In this document: positions 1 through 8,218 of the stretch, in pieces
How positions within the stretch are numbered: position 1 is the stretch's first letter
Layout: every line of letters starts with the position of its first letter
Source of the DNA: Paracidovorax citrulli
GTDB lineage: Bacteria; Pseudomonadota; Gammaproteobacteria; Burkholderiales; Burkholderiaceae_C
NCBI RefSeq assembly: GCF_900100305.1
Contig: NZ_FNEY01000005.1
Coordinates: 62,001 to 126,000 of the forward strand
DNA: 64,000 nucleotides
Direction: 5' to 3'
Program-made: the position numbers and the translations under genes
Notes under the pieces: generated by a model
What the model saw: the letters and a program-made list of their open reading frames with translations, nothing else
Database searches by the model: none
What the model was told of the DNA's origin: nothing

Positions 1-1
1 G

Positions 2-868
2 CTGGTGCTGGACGAGGCCGACCGGCTGCTGGACCTGGGATTCGCCGAAGAGCTGCAGCGCGTGCTCGCATTGCTGCCGGCGCAGCGCCAGAACCTGCTG
101 TTTTCCGCCACCTTCGAGCCGGGCGTGGCCCGGCTGGCCGAGGGCCTGTTGCGCGATCCGCTGCGCATCGAAATCGCCGGAGCGCCCGGCACGGCGCCCG
201 ACATCGCCCAGCGCGCCATCGCGGTGGAAGCACCGCGCCGCACCCAGCTGCTGAAGCAGTTGCTCACGCAGGAGCCCGGCTGGACGCGGGTGCTGGTGTT
301 CGTGGCCACCCAGTACGCGGCCGAGCATGTCGCGGAAAAGCTCTACCAGTCCGGCATCTACGCATCGCCCTTCCACGGCGGCCTGAGCCAGGGCACGCGC
401 CGGCAGGTGCTGCAGGAATTCCGCGACGAACGCTGGCAGGTGCTGGTGACCACCGACCTGGCCGCGCGCGGCATCGACATCGCCGGGCTGCCGGCCGTCG
501 TCAACTACGACCTGCCCCGCGCCGCGGCCGACTACGTGCACCGCATCGGCCGCACGGGGCGTGCCGGCGCCAGCGGCGTGGCGGTCAGCTTCGTCACCCC
601 CGAGGCCGCGCCCCACTGGCGGCTGCTCGCCCGGCGGCACGGCCTGCAGGCGCTGCCGGTGGAGCAGGTCGCGGGATTCGAGGTGGCGCTCGCGCCCGCT
701 GCGCAGGAGACCGGCGCCACAGAGGATGCGCCCGCGCGCCCCGGCAAGCTGCCGCCGGGCACGGGCGGCATCAAGGGGCGGCGCCCGAGCAAGAAGGACA
801 AGCTGCGGGCCGCTGCTGCGGCGGCCGCCGCGCAGGCCGGCGGCACCGGGAACCCCACAGTGGATTGA
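2..868 (+). CDS. DEAD-box ATP-dependent RNA helicase, C-terminal part (RhlE-like), cut by the window start
   Basis: The reading frame is already open at the window edge, so the N-terminus (Q motif, Walker A) lies outside. The visible part starts at the DEAD box and continues with SAT, then the second RecA-like domain with the ARGID and HRIGRTGR motifs. These are the hallmark motifs of DEAD-box helicases, which unwind short RNA duplexes in ribosome assembly and RNA decay. After the helicase core comes a basic, alanine-rich tail (GIKGRRPSKKDK, then an Ala run), typical of RhlE-type proteins and likely to bind RNA. The family call is firm. The exact paralogue (RhlE or another) cannot be settled from the C-terminal half. 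Confidence 0.93.
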   Translation: MVLDEADRLLDLGFAEELQRVLALLPAQRQNLLFSATFEPGVARLAEGLLRDPLRIEIAGAPGTAPDIAQRAIAVEAPRRTQLLKQLLTQEPGWTRVLVFVATQYAAEHVAEKLYQSGIYASPFHGGLSQGTRRQVLQEFRDERWQVLVTTDLAARGIDIAGLPAVVNYDLPRAAADYVHRIGRTGRAGASGVAVSFVTPEAAPHWRLLARRHGLQALPVEQVAGFEVALAPAAQETGATEDAPARPGKLPPGTGGIKGRRPSKKDKLRAAAAAAAAQAGGTGNPTVD

Positions 869-920
869 GACCGGGCGACAGGCCGGCGGGCAGAGCCGGC
901 GGGCCGCCGTTCAGGTGGCG

Positions 921-1316
921 TCAGTCCCCGCCGTCGCCTCCGCCATCCGAACCATCCGCGCCGCCGTCGGCACCGTCGCCGTCCTCGGCATGCGGGCCGT
1001 CGCCGCCGGAGTCCGCCGGCCGCGCGGCCGGCTTGCGGGGCATGCCTTCGCCGGGCTTGGCGACGATCTCCACGTAGAACTGCGCATCGCCGGACTGCGC
1101 CACGCCGTCGATCAGGCGGGTGATGTCTTCCACCTGCACGCTGCGCGCATCGTCCTGCGTGCGGCCGAAGCGGCAGTCGAAGTCCCAGTAGCGCGCGCCC
1201 TCGGGCAGCGCGCGGCGGCGCTCGCGGCGCAGGTAGCGGTGGATGTCGTGGCGGGCCGCGTCCAGCAGCCGGTAGCGGTTCTTGCCGTCGATATGGAGCA
1301 CATAGGTCTTTCGCAT
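921..1316 (-). CDS. DUF6172 family protein
   Basis: A 131-residue cytosolic protein beginning MRKTYVLHIDGKNR. Its first 95 or so residues (basic stretch RRERRRALPEG, then YWDFDCRFG, then AQFYVEIVAKPG) look like the small conserved proteobacterial family DUF6172, whose function is unknown. The last 35 residues are a low-complexity Gly/Asp/Ala tail that is probably disordered and is not part of the family core. The gene stands alone between the helicase and an aldo/keto reductase, facing the helicase. No signal peptide or membrane segment is visible. The family name rests on recall of the conserved N-terminus. Confidence 0.7.
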   Translation of the reverse strand: MRKTYVLHIDGKNRYRLLDAARHDIHRYLRRERRRALPEGARYWDFDCRFGRTQDDARSVQVEDITRLIDGVAQSGDAQFYVEIVAKPGEGMPRKPAARPADSGGDGPHAEDGDGADGGADGSDGGGDGGD

Positions 1317-1407
1317 GCGCCCATCGTAACCTGCCCGCGCCTGGGCACTATGATTTCAATAGCAACGCGCGACGAATGGAAAAGCTTCGCGGTGGCCCGG
1401 CGCGGCT

Positions 1408-2405
1408 CTAAACGCGCGGCGGTGCGGGATAGGCCGGGTCGGTGTAGCCCGGCGTGGAGGGGTGGCCCGGCGCCACCATGCCATCCACCAGGGCTTCGTC
1501 TTCCGGCGTGACGGTGTATTCGAGCGCAGGTGCGTAGTCCTGCCACTGGGCCAGGGTGCGCGGGCCCGCGATGACGGCGCTGACCGCCCGGTGGGCCAAT
1601 ACCCAGGCGGTGGCGAACTGGGCCAGCGTCACGCCGCGGGCCTCGGCGTGCCGCTTCAGTTCCTGCGCCAGCACCAGCGATTCGTGGCGGAATTCGGTTT
1701 CCGCGATGCGCCTGTCGCCCCGCCCGGCGCGCGTGCCGCCGCGGGCGCCTCGCCCGGCAGGTACTTGCCGGTGAGCACGCCGCGCGCGATGGGGCTGTAG
1801 GGCACCACGCCCAGGCCGTGGTGCGCGCAGGCCGGCAGGATCTCGACCTCCGGCATGCGGTTGAGCAGGTTGTAGTAGGGCTGGCAGACCACGGGCCCGG
1901 GCATGCCGATGCGCGCGGCGCCGTGCACCAGCTCGGCGATGCGCCACGCGCGGAAGTTAGAGACGCCCCAGTAGCGGATCTTGCCCGCGCGCAGCAGCGC
2001 ATCGAGGGCGAAGAGCGGCTCCTCGAGGTCCATGCCCAGGAAATCGCGGTGCAGGTAGAGGATGTCCACATGGTCGGTGCGCAGGCGCGCCAGGCTGGCC
2101 TCCACCTCGCGCAGCATCCAGGTGCGGGAATAGTGGCTCTCGTTCACGCGGTCGGACATCCGGTTGCCCAGCTTGGTGGCCAGCACCCAGTCGTGCCGCT
2201 GGCCCGCCAGCAGGTCGCCCAGCATCGATTCGGAGGCGCCCCTGGTATAGACGTCCGCCGTGTCGATGAAATTCACGCCGCGCTCGCGCGCATCGGCCAC
2301 GACGGCCGCGGCCTCGTCCCGGCCGGTCTGGTCGCCGAACATCATGGTGCCCAGGCAGAGGGCGGAAACCTGCAGGTTGCTGCGGCCGAGGCGGCGGTAT
2401 TGCAT
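1408..2405 (-). pseudogene. Aldo/keto reductase, interrupted by a single-base frameshift
   Basis: The N-terminal 225 or so residues are a normal aldo/keto reductase. MQYRRLGRSNLQVSALCLGT is followed by the catalytic tetrad signatures DTADVY (Asp, Tyr), ATKLGN (Lys) and LYLHRDF (His), then PYSPIARGVLTGKYLPG. Just after this point, near 1735-1748, the frame is lost. The rest of the family sequence (GTRAGRGDRRIAETEFR to PTLAQW-like and the end) continues in the neighbouring frame to the stop at 1408. One base appears to be missing in a GC-rich run (CCCGCGGCGGC). The barrel needs the C-terminal segment for cofactor binding, so the allele is probably inactive. A sequencing error in the GC run is the alternative. 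Confidence 0.82.
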
Positions 2406-2516
2406 GGGGCGGGCCTTTCAGGGAATGAGGCGCCCGCAGGGCGCGGGGAATATCGAGAAGAGGCGCCTCCACCGCCACGGCCCAATGCAAGGCCGCCGCG
2501 CGACGGAGGCCGGGGG

Positions 2517-2741
2517 TCAGTAGTGTGGCGGGATCTCGTCGCGCAGGCTGCCGCCGGGCGCGGTGCCACCCGGCTCGGGCAGTTGCTGCCGCAGCGCCGC
2601 CAGGGCGCGCTGCAGCGCGTCGATCTGCTGCTGCTGGCGATAGACGGTGACGTTGAGCTGGTCCAGCAGGTCTTCGGCGTAGCTGGCCTTGATCTCCAGC
2701 TCGTCGAGGCGCTCGGACGGGGTGCGGTCGGTGTCCGGCAT
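2517..2741 (-). CDS. slyX: SlyX family protein
   Basis: A 74-residue acidic, mostly helical protein. It has the SlyX pattern: RLDELEIKASYAEDLLDQLN, then a heptad stretch rich in Gln (VYRQQQQIDALQRAL), then a proline-rich end closing with PPHY, the usual SlyX terminus. It is predicted to form a short coiled coil in the cytoplasm. The biochemical role of SlyX is unknown. It starts 3 bases after the stop of the aminotransferase gene, so the two are probably co-transcribed. Confidence 0.88.
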   Translation of the reverse strand: MPDTDRTPSERLDELEIKASYAEDLLDQLNVTVYRQQQQIDALQRALAALRQQLPEPGGTAPGGSLRDEIPPHY

Positions 2742-2744
2742 GGC

Positions 2745-3941
2745 TCAGCCTCGCAGCGCCTGGCCGAGGCGCGCCACGCCTTCGCGGATCCTGTCCACGT
2801 CGGCCGTCGCGAACGACAGGCGCAGCGTGGCATGGTCGGGGTTCGCGCAGAAGAACGGCGTGCCCGGCACGAAGGCCACGCCCTTGTCGATGGCCTGCTT
2901 GGCCAGCACGTTGCCGTCGGCCACCGCGCCGCCCGCCCCCGTGAGCCGCGCCCACACGAACAGGCCGCCCTGGGGCTGCACGAAGTCGATCGCCTCGCCC
3001 AGCTCGCGGCGCAGCGCGTCGCCCATGGCCTGCGCGCGCTCGGCATACACGGCGCGTACCTTGGCCAGCGTGGCCGGCATGCGGCCCGAACGCAGGTACT
3101 GCGCGGCCGTGGCCTGCGCGAAAGTGCTGGTGTGCGCGTCGCTGAACTGCTTGCACATGGTGGCCTTGGCCAGCAGCTCGGCGGGCGCGATCAGCCAGCC
3201 CACGCGCAGGCCCGGGCTCAGCACCTTGCTGAGGCTGCCGCAGTGGGCCAGCAGTTCGCGGCTGCCGGGCACCGTGGCCGACAGCGCCAGCAGGCTGGGC
3301 GGCGGCGCCTCGCCGAAATACAGGTCGCCGTAGGGATCGTCCTCGACGACCAGCACCTGGTGGCGCACCGCCAGCTCCAGGATCCTGCGGCGGCGCTCCA
3401 GCGACAGCAGCGCGCCGCTGGGGTTGCCGAAGGTGGGAATGAGATAGACGAACTTGGGCCGGTGCTCCACGATGAGCCGCTCGAGCGCGTCGGCATCCAC
3501 ACCATGGCCGTCCACGGGTGCGCTTACCAGTTCGGCGCCGTAGAGGCGGAAGCACTGGATGGTGGCGAGGAAGGTGGGCCCTTCCACGATCACCTTGTCG
3601 CCGGGGCTGATGAGGGTCTTGCCCAGCAGGTCCAGCGCCTGCTGGCTGCCGGTGGTGACGATCAGGTCCTCGGGCCGCACGCCCTGCGCGCCCTTGGTGG
3701 CCATGAAGGCCGAGAGCTGTTCGCGCAGCGGGTTGTAGCCCTCGGTGGCACCGTACTGCAGCGCCGTGCCGGGCTCCTCGGCGAGCGCCCGCCCGCTCGC
3801 CTCGCGGATGCCCTCGACGTCGAACATCGCGCTGTCGGGAAAGCCGCCGGCGAAGCTGATGATGCCGGGCTTGCCCAGCAGCTTGAACAGCTCCCGGATG
3901 GCGGAGGTTTCGACGTTGTTCAGGCGGTCTGCGAATTGCAT
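2745..3941 (-). CDS. PLP-dependent aminotransferase (fold type I, 2-aminoadipate/MocR-type catalytic domain)
   Basis: A 398-residue fold-type I aminotransferase. It has IISFAGGFPDSAMF near the start, a TTGSQQALDLLGK cofactor-binding loop, IPTFGNPSGALLS (the Asn/Pro substrate and PLP region), VVEDDPYGDLYF (Asp that holds the pyridine nitrogen) and the Schiff-base lysine K239 in GSLSKVLSPGLRVGW. This arrangement is typical of multi-substrate aminotransferases acting on aromatic or branched amino acids or on 2-aminoadipate. There is no N-terminal DNA-binding domain, so it is an enzyme and not a MocR regulator. The start MQFADRLNN was chosen because the frame upstream is antisense to nth. The precise substrate cannot be read. 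Confidence 0.9.
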   Translation of the reverse strand: MQFADRLNNVETSAIRELFKLLGKPGIISFAGGFPDSAMFDVEGIREASGRALAEEPGTALQYGATEGYNPLREQLSAFMATKGAQGVRPEDLIVTTGSQQALDLLGKTLISPGDKVIVEGPTFLATIQCFRLYGAELVSAPVDGHGVDADALERLIVEHRPKFVYLIPTFGNPSGALLSLERRRRILELAVRHQVLVVEDDPYGDLYFGEAPPPSLLALSATVPGSRELLAHCGSLSKVLSPGLRVGWLIAPAELLAKATMCKQFSDAHTSTFAQATAAQYLRSGRMPATLAKVRAVYAERAQAMGDALRRELGEAIDFVQPQGGLFVWARLTGAGGAVADGNVLAKQAIDKGVAFVPGTPFFCANPDHATLRLSFATADVDRIREGVARLGQALRG

Positions 3942-4067
3942 GGCGTGTTCACGGTGTGTTGGCGAAAGACCCCCATTGTCGCCAATGGCCGCGCATGTTT
4001 CATGCGTACGGTGCGCTGCGGGACAATGCACGGGCGAACCGCATCGACAACGACGCCCCACACCACC

Positions 4068-4706
4068 ATGAAGACCGCGCAGATCGAACCCTTCTTCGCC
4101 GCGCTGAAGGCCGCCAATCCCCAACCCAACACCGAACTGGAATACACAACCGTCTTCGAGTTGCTGGCCGCCGTGCTGCTGTCGGCCCAGGCCACCGACG
4201 TGGGCGTGAACAAGGCCACGCGCAAGCTGTTCCCGGTGGCGGGCACGCCGCAGGCCATCCTCGACCTGGGGCTGGAAGGGCTGGAGGGCTACATCAAGAC
4301 CATTGGCCTGTACCGCAGCAAGGCCCGCCACCTGATGGAGACGTGCCGCATCCTGGTGGAGCGCCACGGCGGCACCGTGCCGCGCACGCGCGAGGAACTG
4401 GAAGCCCTGCCCGGCGTGGGCCGCAAGACCGCCAACGTGGTGCTGAACGTGGCCTTCGGCCAGCCCACCATGGCGGTGGACACGCACATCTTCCGCGTGA
4501 GCAACCGCACCGGCCTCGCCCCCGGCAAGAACCCGCTGGCCGTGGAAATGCAGCTGCTCAAACGCGTGCCCGCCGAATATGCCGTGGATTCGCACCACTG
4601 GCTCATCCTGCTGGGCCGCTACGTCTGCCAGGCGAGAAAGCCGCGCTGCTGGGAATGCGTGGTGGCACCGTGGTGCGATTACCAGCCGAAGACGCCGGCG
4701 CCCTGA
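4068..4706 (+). CDS. nth: Endonuclease III (DNA glycosylase/AP lyase)
   Basis: A 212-residue base-excision repair enzyme that removes oxidised pyrimidines and nicks abasic sites. The helix-hairpin-helix LPGVGRKTANVVLN carries the catalytic lysine at K120, and the catalytic aspartate is D138 in MAVDTHIFRV. Both fall at the same residue numbers as in the E. coli enzyme. The C-terminal iron-sulphur loop is intact (C-x6-C-x2-C-x5-C, from CQARKPRCWEC onward). The start ATG follows a CACCACC stretch. The gene is divergent from the aminotransferase gene, with about 125 bases between them. Confidence 0.96.
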   Translation: MKTAQIEPFFAALKAANPQPNTELEYTTVFELLAAVLLSAQATDVGVNKATRKLFPVAGTPQAILDLGLEGLEGYIKTIGLYRSKARHLMETCRILVERHGGTVPRTREELEALPGVGRKTANVVLNVAFGQPTMAVDTHIFRVSNRTGLAPGKNPLAVEMQLLKRVPAEYAVDSHHWLILLGRYVCQARKPRCWECVVAPWCDYQPKTPAP

Positions 4707-4875
4707 GGCCGGGCCCTGCTTCCTCTCTTTCCTTCCTTCTTTGTGCCGGGCGTTGCGAACCGGGGCGACTGGCTTCTCCGCATGTGGTTCGCGCGGGTGC
4801 AAGTGGTTGGGGGCAAAGGGAATTTTTCCTGGGTGAAACGAACGCGGCTACCCCGTGGAAGTGGACAGCGAGGTT

Positions 4876-4977
4876 GTCGCGCCCTGTCCGGGCGCGTGGA
4901 TTGAAACAGCACGAAGGCCGACGCATTGAACCGGCGCATCGGGTCGCGTGCGCTCCGGCGGGCGCGAGCATTGCGCC
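4876..4977 (+). CRISPR. Relic of a type I-C-like CRISPR array: one intact repeat, one 35-base spacer, one decayed terminal repeat
   Basis: Positions 4876-4907 hold a 32-base unit beginning GTCGCGCCC and ending GTGGATTGAAAC, with an internal stem GCGCCC-TGTCC-GGGCGC. This is the form of type I-C repeats. The next 35 bases (4908-4942) have the usual type I-C spacer length. A second GTCGCG begins exactly there (4943) and runs to about 4977 with the block GGGCGCG kept but the 3' end decayed, as terminal repeats do. No cas gene is visible in the window. The surrounding interval from nth to the next gene (4707-5030) has no other feature apart from the hairpin at 4992-5028. Confidence 0.6.
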
Positions 4978-4991
4978 ACGCCCCCTACCAG

Positions 4992-5028
4992 CCAGTTTCC
5001 CAAACAGGATTTCCTGTCGGGAAACTGG
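4992..5028 (-). terminator. Strong hairpin just after the XopE-like gene
   Basis: CCAGTTTCCC at 4992-5001 pairs perfectly with GGGAAACTGG at 5019-5028. The loop holds a second small stem (ACAGGA with TCCTGT). It begins two bases past the stop codon of the effector gene. There is no following T-run, so it may act as a bidirectional or 3'-end-protecting structure and not as a classic intrinsic terminator. Confidence 0.6.
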
Positions 5029-5030
5029 CC

Positions 5031-6092
5031 TCAGTACCGCAACGCCGGACGGTCCAGTGAATCCAGGCGCATGGCGTCTTCCAGGATCGCTTCCGTCAGC
5101 TGCGGCGTGCTGGCAGGTCCTTCGCTCAGCCCGTAGGCCTGCTGCGCAGCATCGGCTGCAAGCGCATGCTGGGTTCGTGGAGAGTACTGTGCAAGCTCCT
5201 GCCGCGTACTCTCGGCCAAGGCGGGATCAATAACCGGAATCGAAGTGAAGATGGCGCCGGGTGTCGGATTGCGAAGACATTCGGCTTCCCATTGCTGCGC
5301 CGTGGCATGCAGCGAGGTTCGCGGGTCCTCGATCTGCGCCCTGACGGCCTCCATCCGCGCCCGCGCGTGGGTGGCAGCGGGCTTGTCGAAATGTTCGAGC
5401 ACCGCAGTATTCCGCCCGTAGCCTTCGGCCCAGTGCGAATCCCGCAGCAGCACCGCCGGACCATCGCTCCACGAGTCGAGAACCACCATGGGCGGCGCTC
5501 CATGATACGCGCCGGTTCCCCTCGCGGGCGGCTGGTAGAGCGCATAGACATGTGCCTCTTCCATGTCGCGCACGGTCATCATGTGTCCGCCATCTTCCAT
5601 GCGAATCGCATGCCGGCGGACGTTGATCGCCCCATTGTGGTCGCAGTTGCCTGCACCCATGGCCAACGCGCTGCCCGCCAGTACGTCGTCATCGCCTTCA
5701 CCCAGGCAATAGGACACAGCGGTGTAGGAAGCGCTAAGTCCGCCGCTGAGTCGCAGATCGCTATCTACATTGCCGCGGCCACGAGTCAAAGCGAGCCGTG
5801 TTTCATGCACCGTTTCAGTGGCATCGGCCAGTCTCTGCCGGTCTCTGGCGCTGTCGATGGGCGAACCGTTGAGACGCATGCCGAGCTGATAGGCCACCTG
5901 CTGAACCTGGTGCGGCTGCAAAGGCAGTTGCTCCGCCCCGGCCCGGTTGCGCCTCGGCAACCCCGATAGGTGCGATGAAGCATGATCTCTTGGAAGACCA
6001 CCTGTTGCTGCCTGCTCCGAGAGCCCAAAACCACGGCTATGTGTAACGGTTGGCGATGAGGCACCACTGCGTTTTGACGAGACGCATCCCAT
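5031..6092 (-). CDS. XopE/HopX (AvrPphE)-family type III effector, putative transglutaminase-like cysteine protease
   Basis: A 353-residue protein with the hallmarks of the HopX/XopE effector family. The N-terminus MGCVSSK is a eukaryotic N-myristoylation and palmitoylation signal, as in XopE proteins, which suggests delivery to the host plasma membrane. A putative catalytic triad is visible: C150 in GAGNCDHNGA, H181 in EEAHVYALYQ and D206 in VVLDSWSDG. The N-terminal 60 residues are Ser- and Arg-rich, as expected for a type III secretion signal. The start is fixed by a GGAG element about 10 bases upstream of the ATG and by the myristoylation motif. Expression is probably HrpX-dependent through the PIP box at 6198-6222. 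The host target is unknown. Confidence 0.85.
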   Translation of the reverse strand: MGCVSSKRSGASSPTVTHSRGFGLSEQAATGGLPRDHASSHLSGLPRRNRAGAEQLPLQPHQVQQVAYQLGMRLNGSPIDSARDRQRLADATETVHETRLALTRGRGNVDSDLRLSGGLSASYTAVSYCLGEGDDDVLAGSALAMGAGNCDHNGAINVRRHAIRMEDGGHMMTVRDMEEAHVYALYQPPARGTGAYHGAPPMVVLDSWSDGPAVLLRDSHWAEGYGRNTAVLEHFDKPAATHARARMEAVRAQIEDPRTSLHATAQQWEAECLRNPTPGAIFTSIPVIDPALAESTRQELAQYSPRTQHALAADAAQQAYGLSEGPASTPQLTEAILEDAMRLDSLDRPALRY

Positions 6093-6159
6093 TTCTTCTT
6101 CACTCCAGTCCGAATTTGTATTGCAGCGACTCCTCAACGAAGCCGTGCAGGCTTTCTTG

Positions 6160-6222
6160 AGTATTTGCCATTCCTGCAGAAGCTTGGCTCCGGTTGCACG
6201 AAGCTTGATCCAGATGAGCGAA
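6160..6222 (-). promoter_or_regulatory. PIP box and -10 element of the XopE-like gene
   Basis: On the minus strand TTCGC (6222-6218), 15 bases, then TTCGT (6202-6198) matches the relaxed plant-inducible-promoter consensus TTCGB-N15-TTCGB. A -10-like AATACT lies at 6165-6160, 32 bases further downstream, which is the spacing used by HrpX/HrpB promoters. The start codon follows 106 bases after the box. Confidence 0.78.
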
Positions 6223-6283
6223 GCCGGCTTCCAGTGCCGACCCATCCACGATGCGGCGCGCGAGGGAGCCTGCGCGGGCGCCC

Positions 6284-6844
6284 TCACATCAAAGGCCCAT
6301 TGACCCCCAACCGCATCGCCACCCGCCGCCCCACCGGCAACCCATGCGCAGCCTCCACGTCCATCACCCCCTGCAGCCGCGGCCCGGGCGGCGAGACCGG
6401 GCGGAACCCCAGCCTCGCGTAGGCCGGCGCGCTCCACGGCAGGTCGGCGAAGGTGGTCAGCGTCAGCGCCGCCAGGCCCTGCGTTGCGGCATGCTCCTGC
6501 GCGGCCTGGATGAGCCTCGTGCCGATGCCCATGCGCTGCCAGTCCGTGTGCACCGACAATTCCCAGAGATGCAATTCCTGTCCGAAAACCTCGGCATCCA
6601 GGAAGCCGGCCAGGTGGCCGGGCGCTGCCTCGGCCACCCAGACCGCGCCCCGCAGGATGAGCCGCCCGTGTTCCGCCGGCGCCATGCCGGGGCTGTCGGC
6701 CAGCCATTCCAGGCCGGCCGCGCCACGGAACAAGCCGGCCGCGGATTGCTCGATGGCCGGCAGGTGTGCCGCGTCCTGCAACGTGGCGGGGCGGATCCGC
6801 ACGGCATGCGGCGGCGCGTGGCGCGGGGCCGCGGCGCCCGCCAT
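6284..6844 (-). CDS. GNAT-family N-acetyltransferase
   Basis: A 186-residue GCN5-type acetyltransferase. The N-terminal strand VRIRPATLQDAAHLPAIEQ, the beta-strand segment WELSVHTDWQRMGIGTRLIQ with the acetyl-CoA pyrophosphate loop (Q-R-M-G-I-G-T), and the late motif YARLGFRPV are all present. The substrate is unknown: it may be a small molecule or a protein N-terminus. The start codon overlaps the stop of the upstream TerB/DUF697 gene by one base (TGATG), so translation is probably coupled. The gene ends 62 bases before the PIP box of the effector that follows on the same strand. Confidence 0.88.
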   Translation of the reverse strand: MAGAAAPRHAPPHAVRIRPATLQDAAHLPAIEQSAAGLFRGAAGLEWLADSPGMAPAEHGRLILRGAVWVAEAAPGHLAGFLDAEVFGQELHLWELSVHTDWQRMGIGTRLIQAAQEHAATQGLAALTLTTFADLPWSAPAYARLGFRPVSPPGPRLQGVMDVEAAHGLPVGRRVAMRLGVNGPLM

Positions 6845-7872
6845 CAGGCCCGCAGTTCCTTCAGCAGCTTGCCCACGTCCAGGCCGCGGGCGCGCTCCTG
6901 GATCTGGGGCGCGTAGCGTTGCTGCAGGCCCTGGGCCTCTTCGGCCGTGCGGGCGAAGGCGGACTTGAGCGCGTCGGTGCCCAGGGTGCGGCCACCGGCG
7001 TAGTAGCGCTGCGCGACCTTGCCCAGGGCGTAGGTGGTGGCGAAGGAGAACGCGGAGCCGGTGGCGGCGCTGCCCACGGCGCGGCCCAGGCCGCCCATCA
7101 CCTTGCCCAGCAGGCCGCCCACCAGCTTGCGGCCGAACTGCTCGACATACTGCGAGGTGAGGCCCACGCCCACGGTGGCCAGGAAATCGGTGATGTGGCC
7201 CTTGTCGAGCTCGTAGCCATAGACCTTGCCGATGCGATAGACCAGCCGCGTCTGCAGCGGGATGATGGCCATGGAGGCGAGGGATTGCGGCAGCAGTTCC
7301 AGCGCGCCGTTCAGGATGGCGGCGTTGAGCACCATGGAATCGATCTCCGCATCGCTCACCGAGGCCGCACGCAGGCCGGGGGTGCCCGCTCCGCCTTGCG
7401 CGGATGCCGCCGCCGCGCCGGAAGCCACGGGCGCCGCGGCGACGGCGAGCGCGGCCGGGGGCACGTCCTCGCCCTCCACGGGCGCGGCCCGTACAGGGGC
7501 GCCGGCCAGCGCGTCGGCCTGCTCGGTGACGGCGCCGGCATCGGACGGGGCGATGGCCAGGGCCGCGCGCAGCCGCTCCAGGAACGCTTTTTCCTGGGCA
7601 TTGCAGACGCCGTCGGCATCGCACACGCCCACGGCCATCTCGAAGGCCAGCAGGCGCTGCGCGGGCGTCTCGAGCGCGGCCACGGCGTCTTCCAGGCGCG
7701 CACGGCCGAGCAAGACGTCCTGGTAGGTCTTCATCAGGTCGGCACCGCTGGCGGCGCCCAGGGATTGGGCCAGCTCGCGGATATGCTCCCGCTCGCGCTC
7801 GTCCTTGTGGTCGTCGGCGAAGGCGGCCATCAGGGCCAGGGTCATGACGGCGCGGGTCTGTTCAGGCTGCAT
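6844..7872 (-). CDS. TerB-like / DUF697 domain protein
   Basis: A 342-residue two-part protein. Residues 1-100 are helical and acidic (MTLALMAAFADDHKDERERE, AVGVCDADGVCNAQEKAFLE), resembling the TerB fold of tellurite-resistance proteins. A linker of about 60 residues rich in Ala and Pro follows. The C-terminal half (AILNGALELLPQSLASMAII, YRIGKVYGYELDKGHITDFL, then glycine-rich helical segments) resembles DUF697, a membrane-associated domain found with YcjF-like GTPase partners. The function is unknown. The start MQPEQTRAVM was preferred over longer forms, whose extra codons are unlike protein. It forms a two-gene unit with the acetyltransferase. Confidence 0.72.
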   Translation of the reverse strand: MQPEQTRAVMTLALMAAFADDHKDEREREHIRELAQSLGAASGADLMKTYQDVLLGRARLEDAVAALETPAQRLLAFEMAVGVCDADGVCNAQEKAFLERLRAALAIAPSDAGAVTEQADALAGAPVRAAPVEGEDVPPAALAVAAAPVASGAAAASAQGGAGTPGLRAASVSDAEIDSMVLNAAILNGALELLPQSLASMAIIPLQTRLVYRIGKVYGYELDKGHITDFLATVGVGLTSQYVEQFGRKLVGGLLGKVMGGLGRAVGSAATGSAFSFATTYALGKVAQRYYAGGRTLGTDALKSAFARTAEEAQGLQQRYAPQIQERARGLDVGKLLKELRA

Positions 7873-8104
7873 GCGAAGGGATCCTTGTCGGTGACGGTGG
7901 GTGGTGACGGGACAGGCCGCCGCGCCACGCGGTGGCGGGGCACCGGCTGCCTGCCCGACAGAGCGTAGCCGGTGCCGTTGGTTCCCTCCGCCGGCAGCCC
8001 ATGCCGAATCAGCGTAGGCCGGGATCCCTCGCATTCACGCGGATTCATGCTCCTCGGACGATAGCACCACAGTGCGCGGCAGCCGGGCCGGAACGCATGG
8101 GCGG

Positions 8105-8118
8105 TTGACTGACATCAA
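8105..8118 (+). promoter_or_regulatory. Candidate Fnr box upstream of the MHS transporter
   Basis: TTGACTGACATCAA fits the TTGAT-N4-ATCAA Fnr/Anr consensus with one change. It lies 101 bases before the transporter start, and a CAATAC element about 26 bases downstream could serve as -10. The gene-free interval 7873-8218 holds nothing else that I can identify. Confidence 0.5.
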
Positions 8119-8218
8119 GCCTTCCGCAGCGCCCGCACAATACCTGCCGGCCAGAAACAACATCACACACTCTGCGTGCCGGCCCTGCGGCGCGCACGGC
8201 CAGAAAGGCATCTTCTCC

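Noticed and set aside
4816-4839. A third, more decayed CRISPR repeat upstream of the intact one
   Set aside because: Only the last nine or so bases (GGGTGAAAC) match, and the distance of 36 bases could be chance. It is not counted as a repeat.
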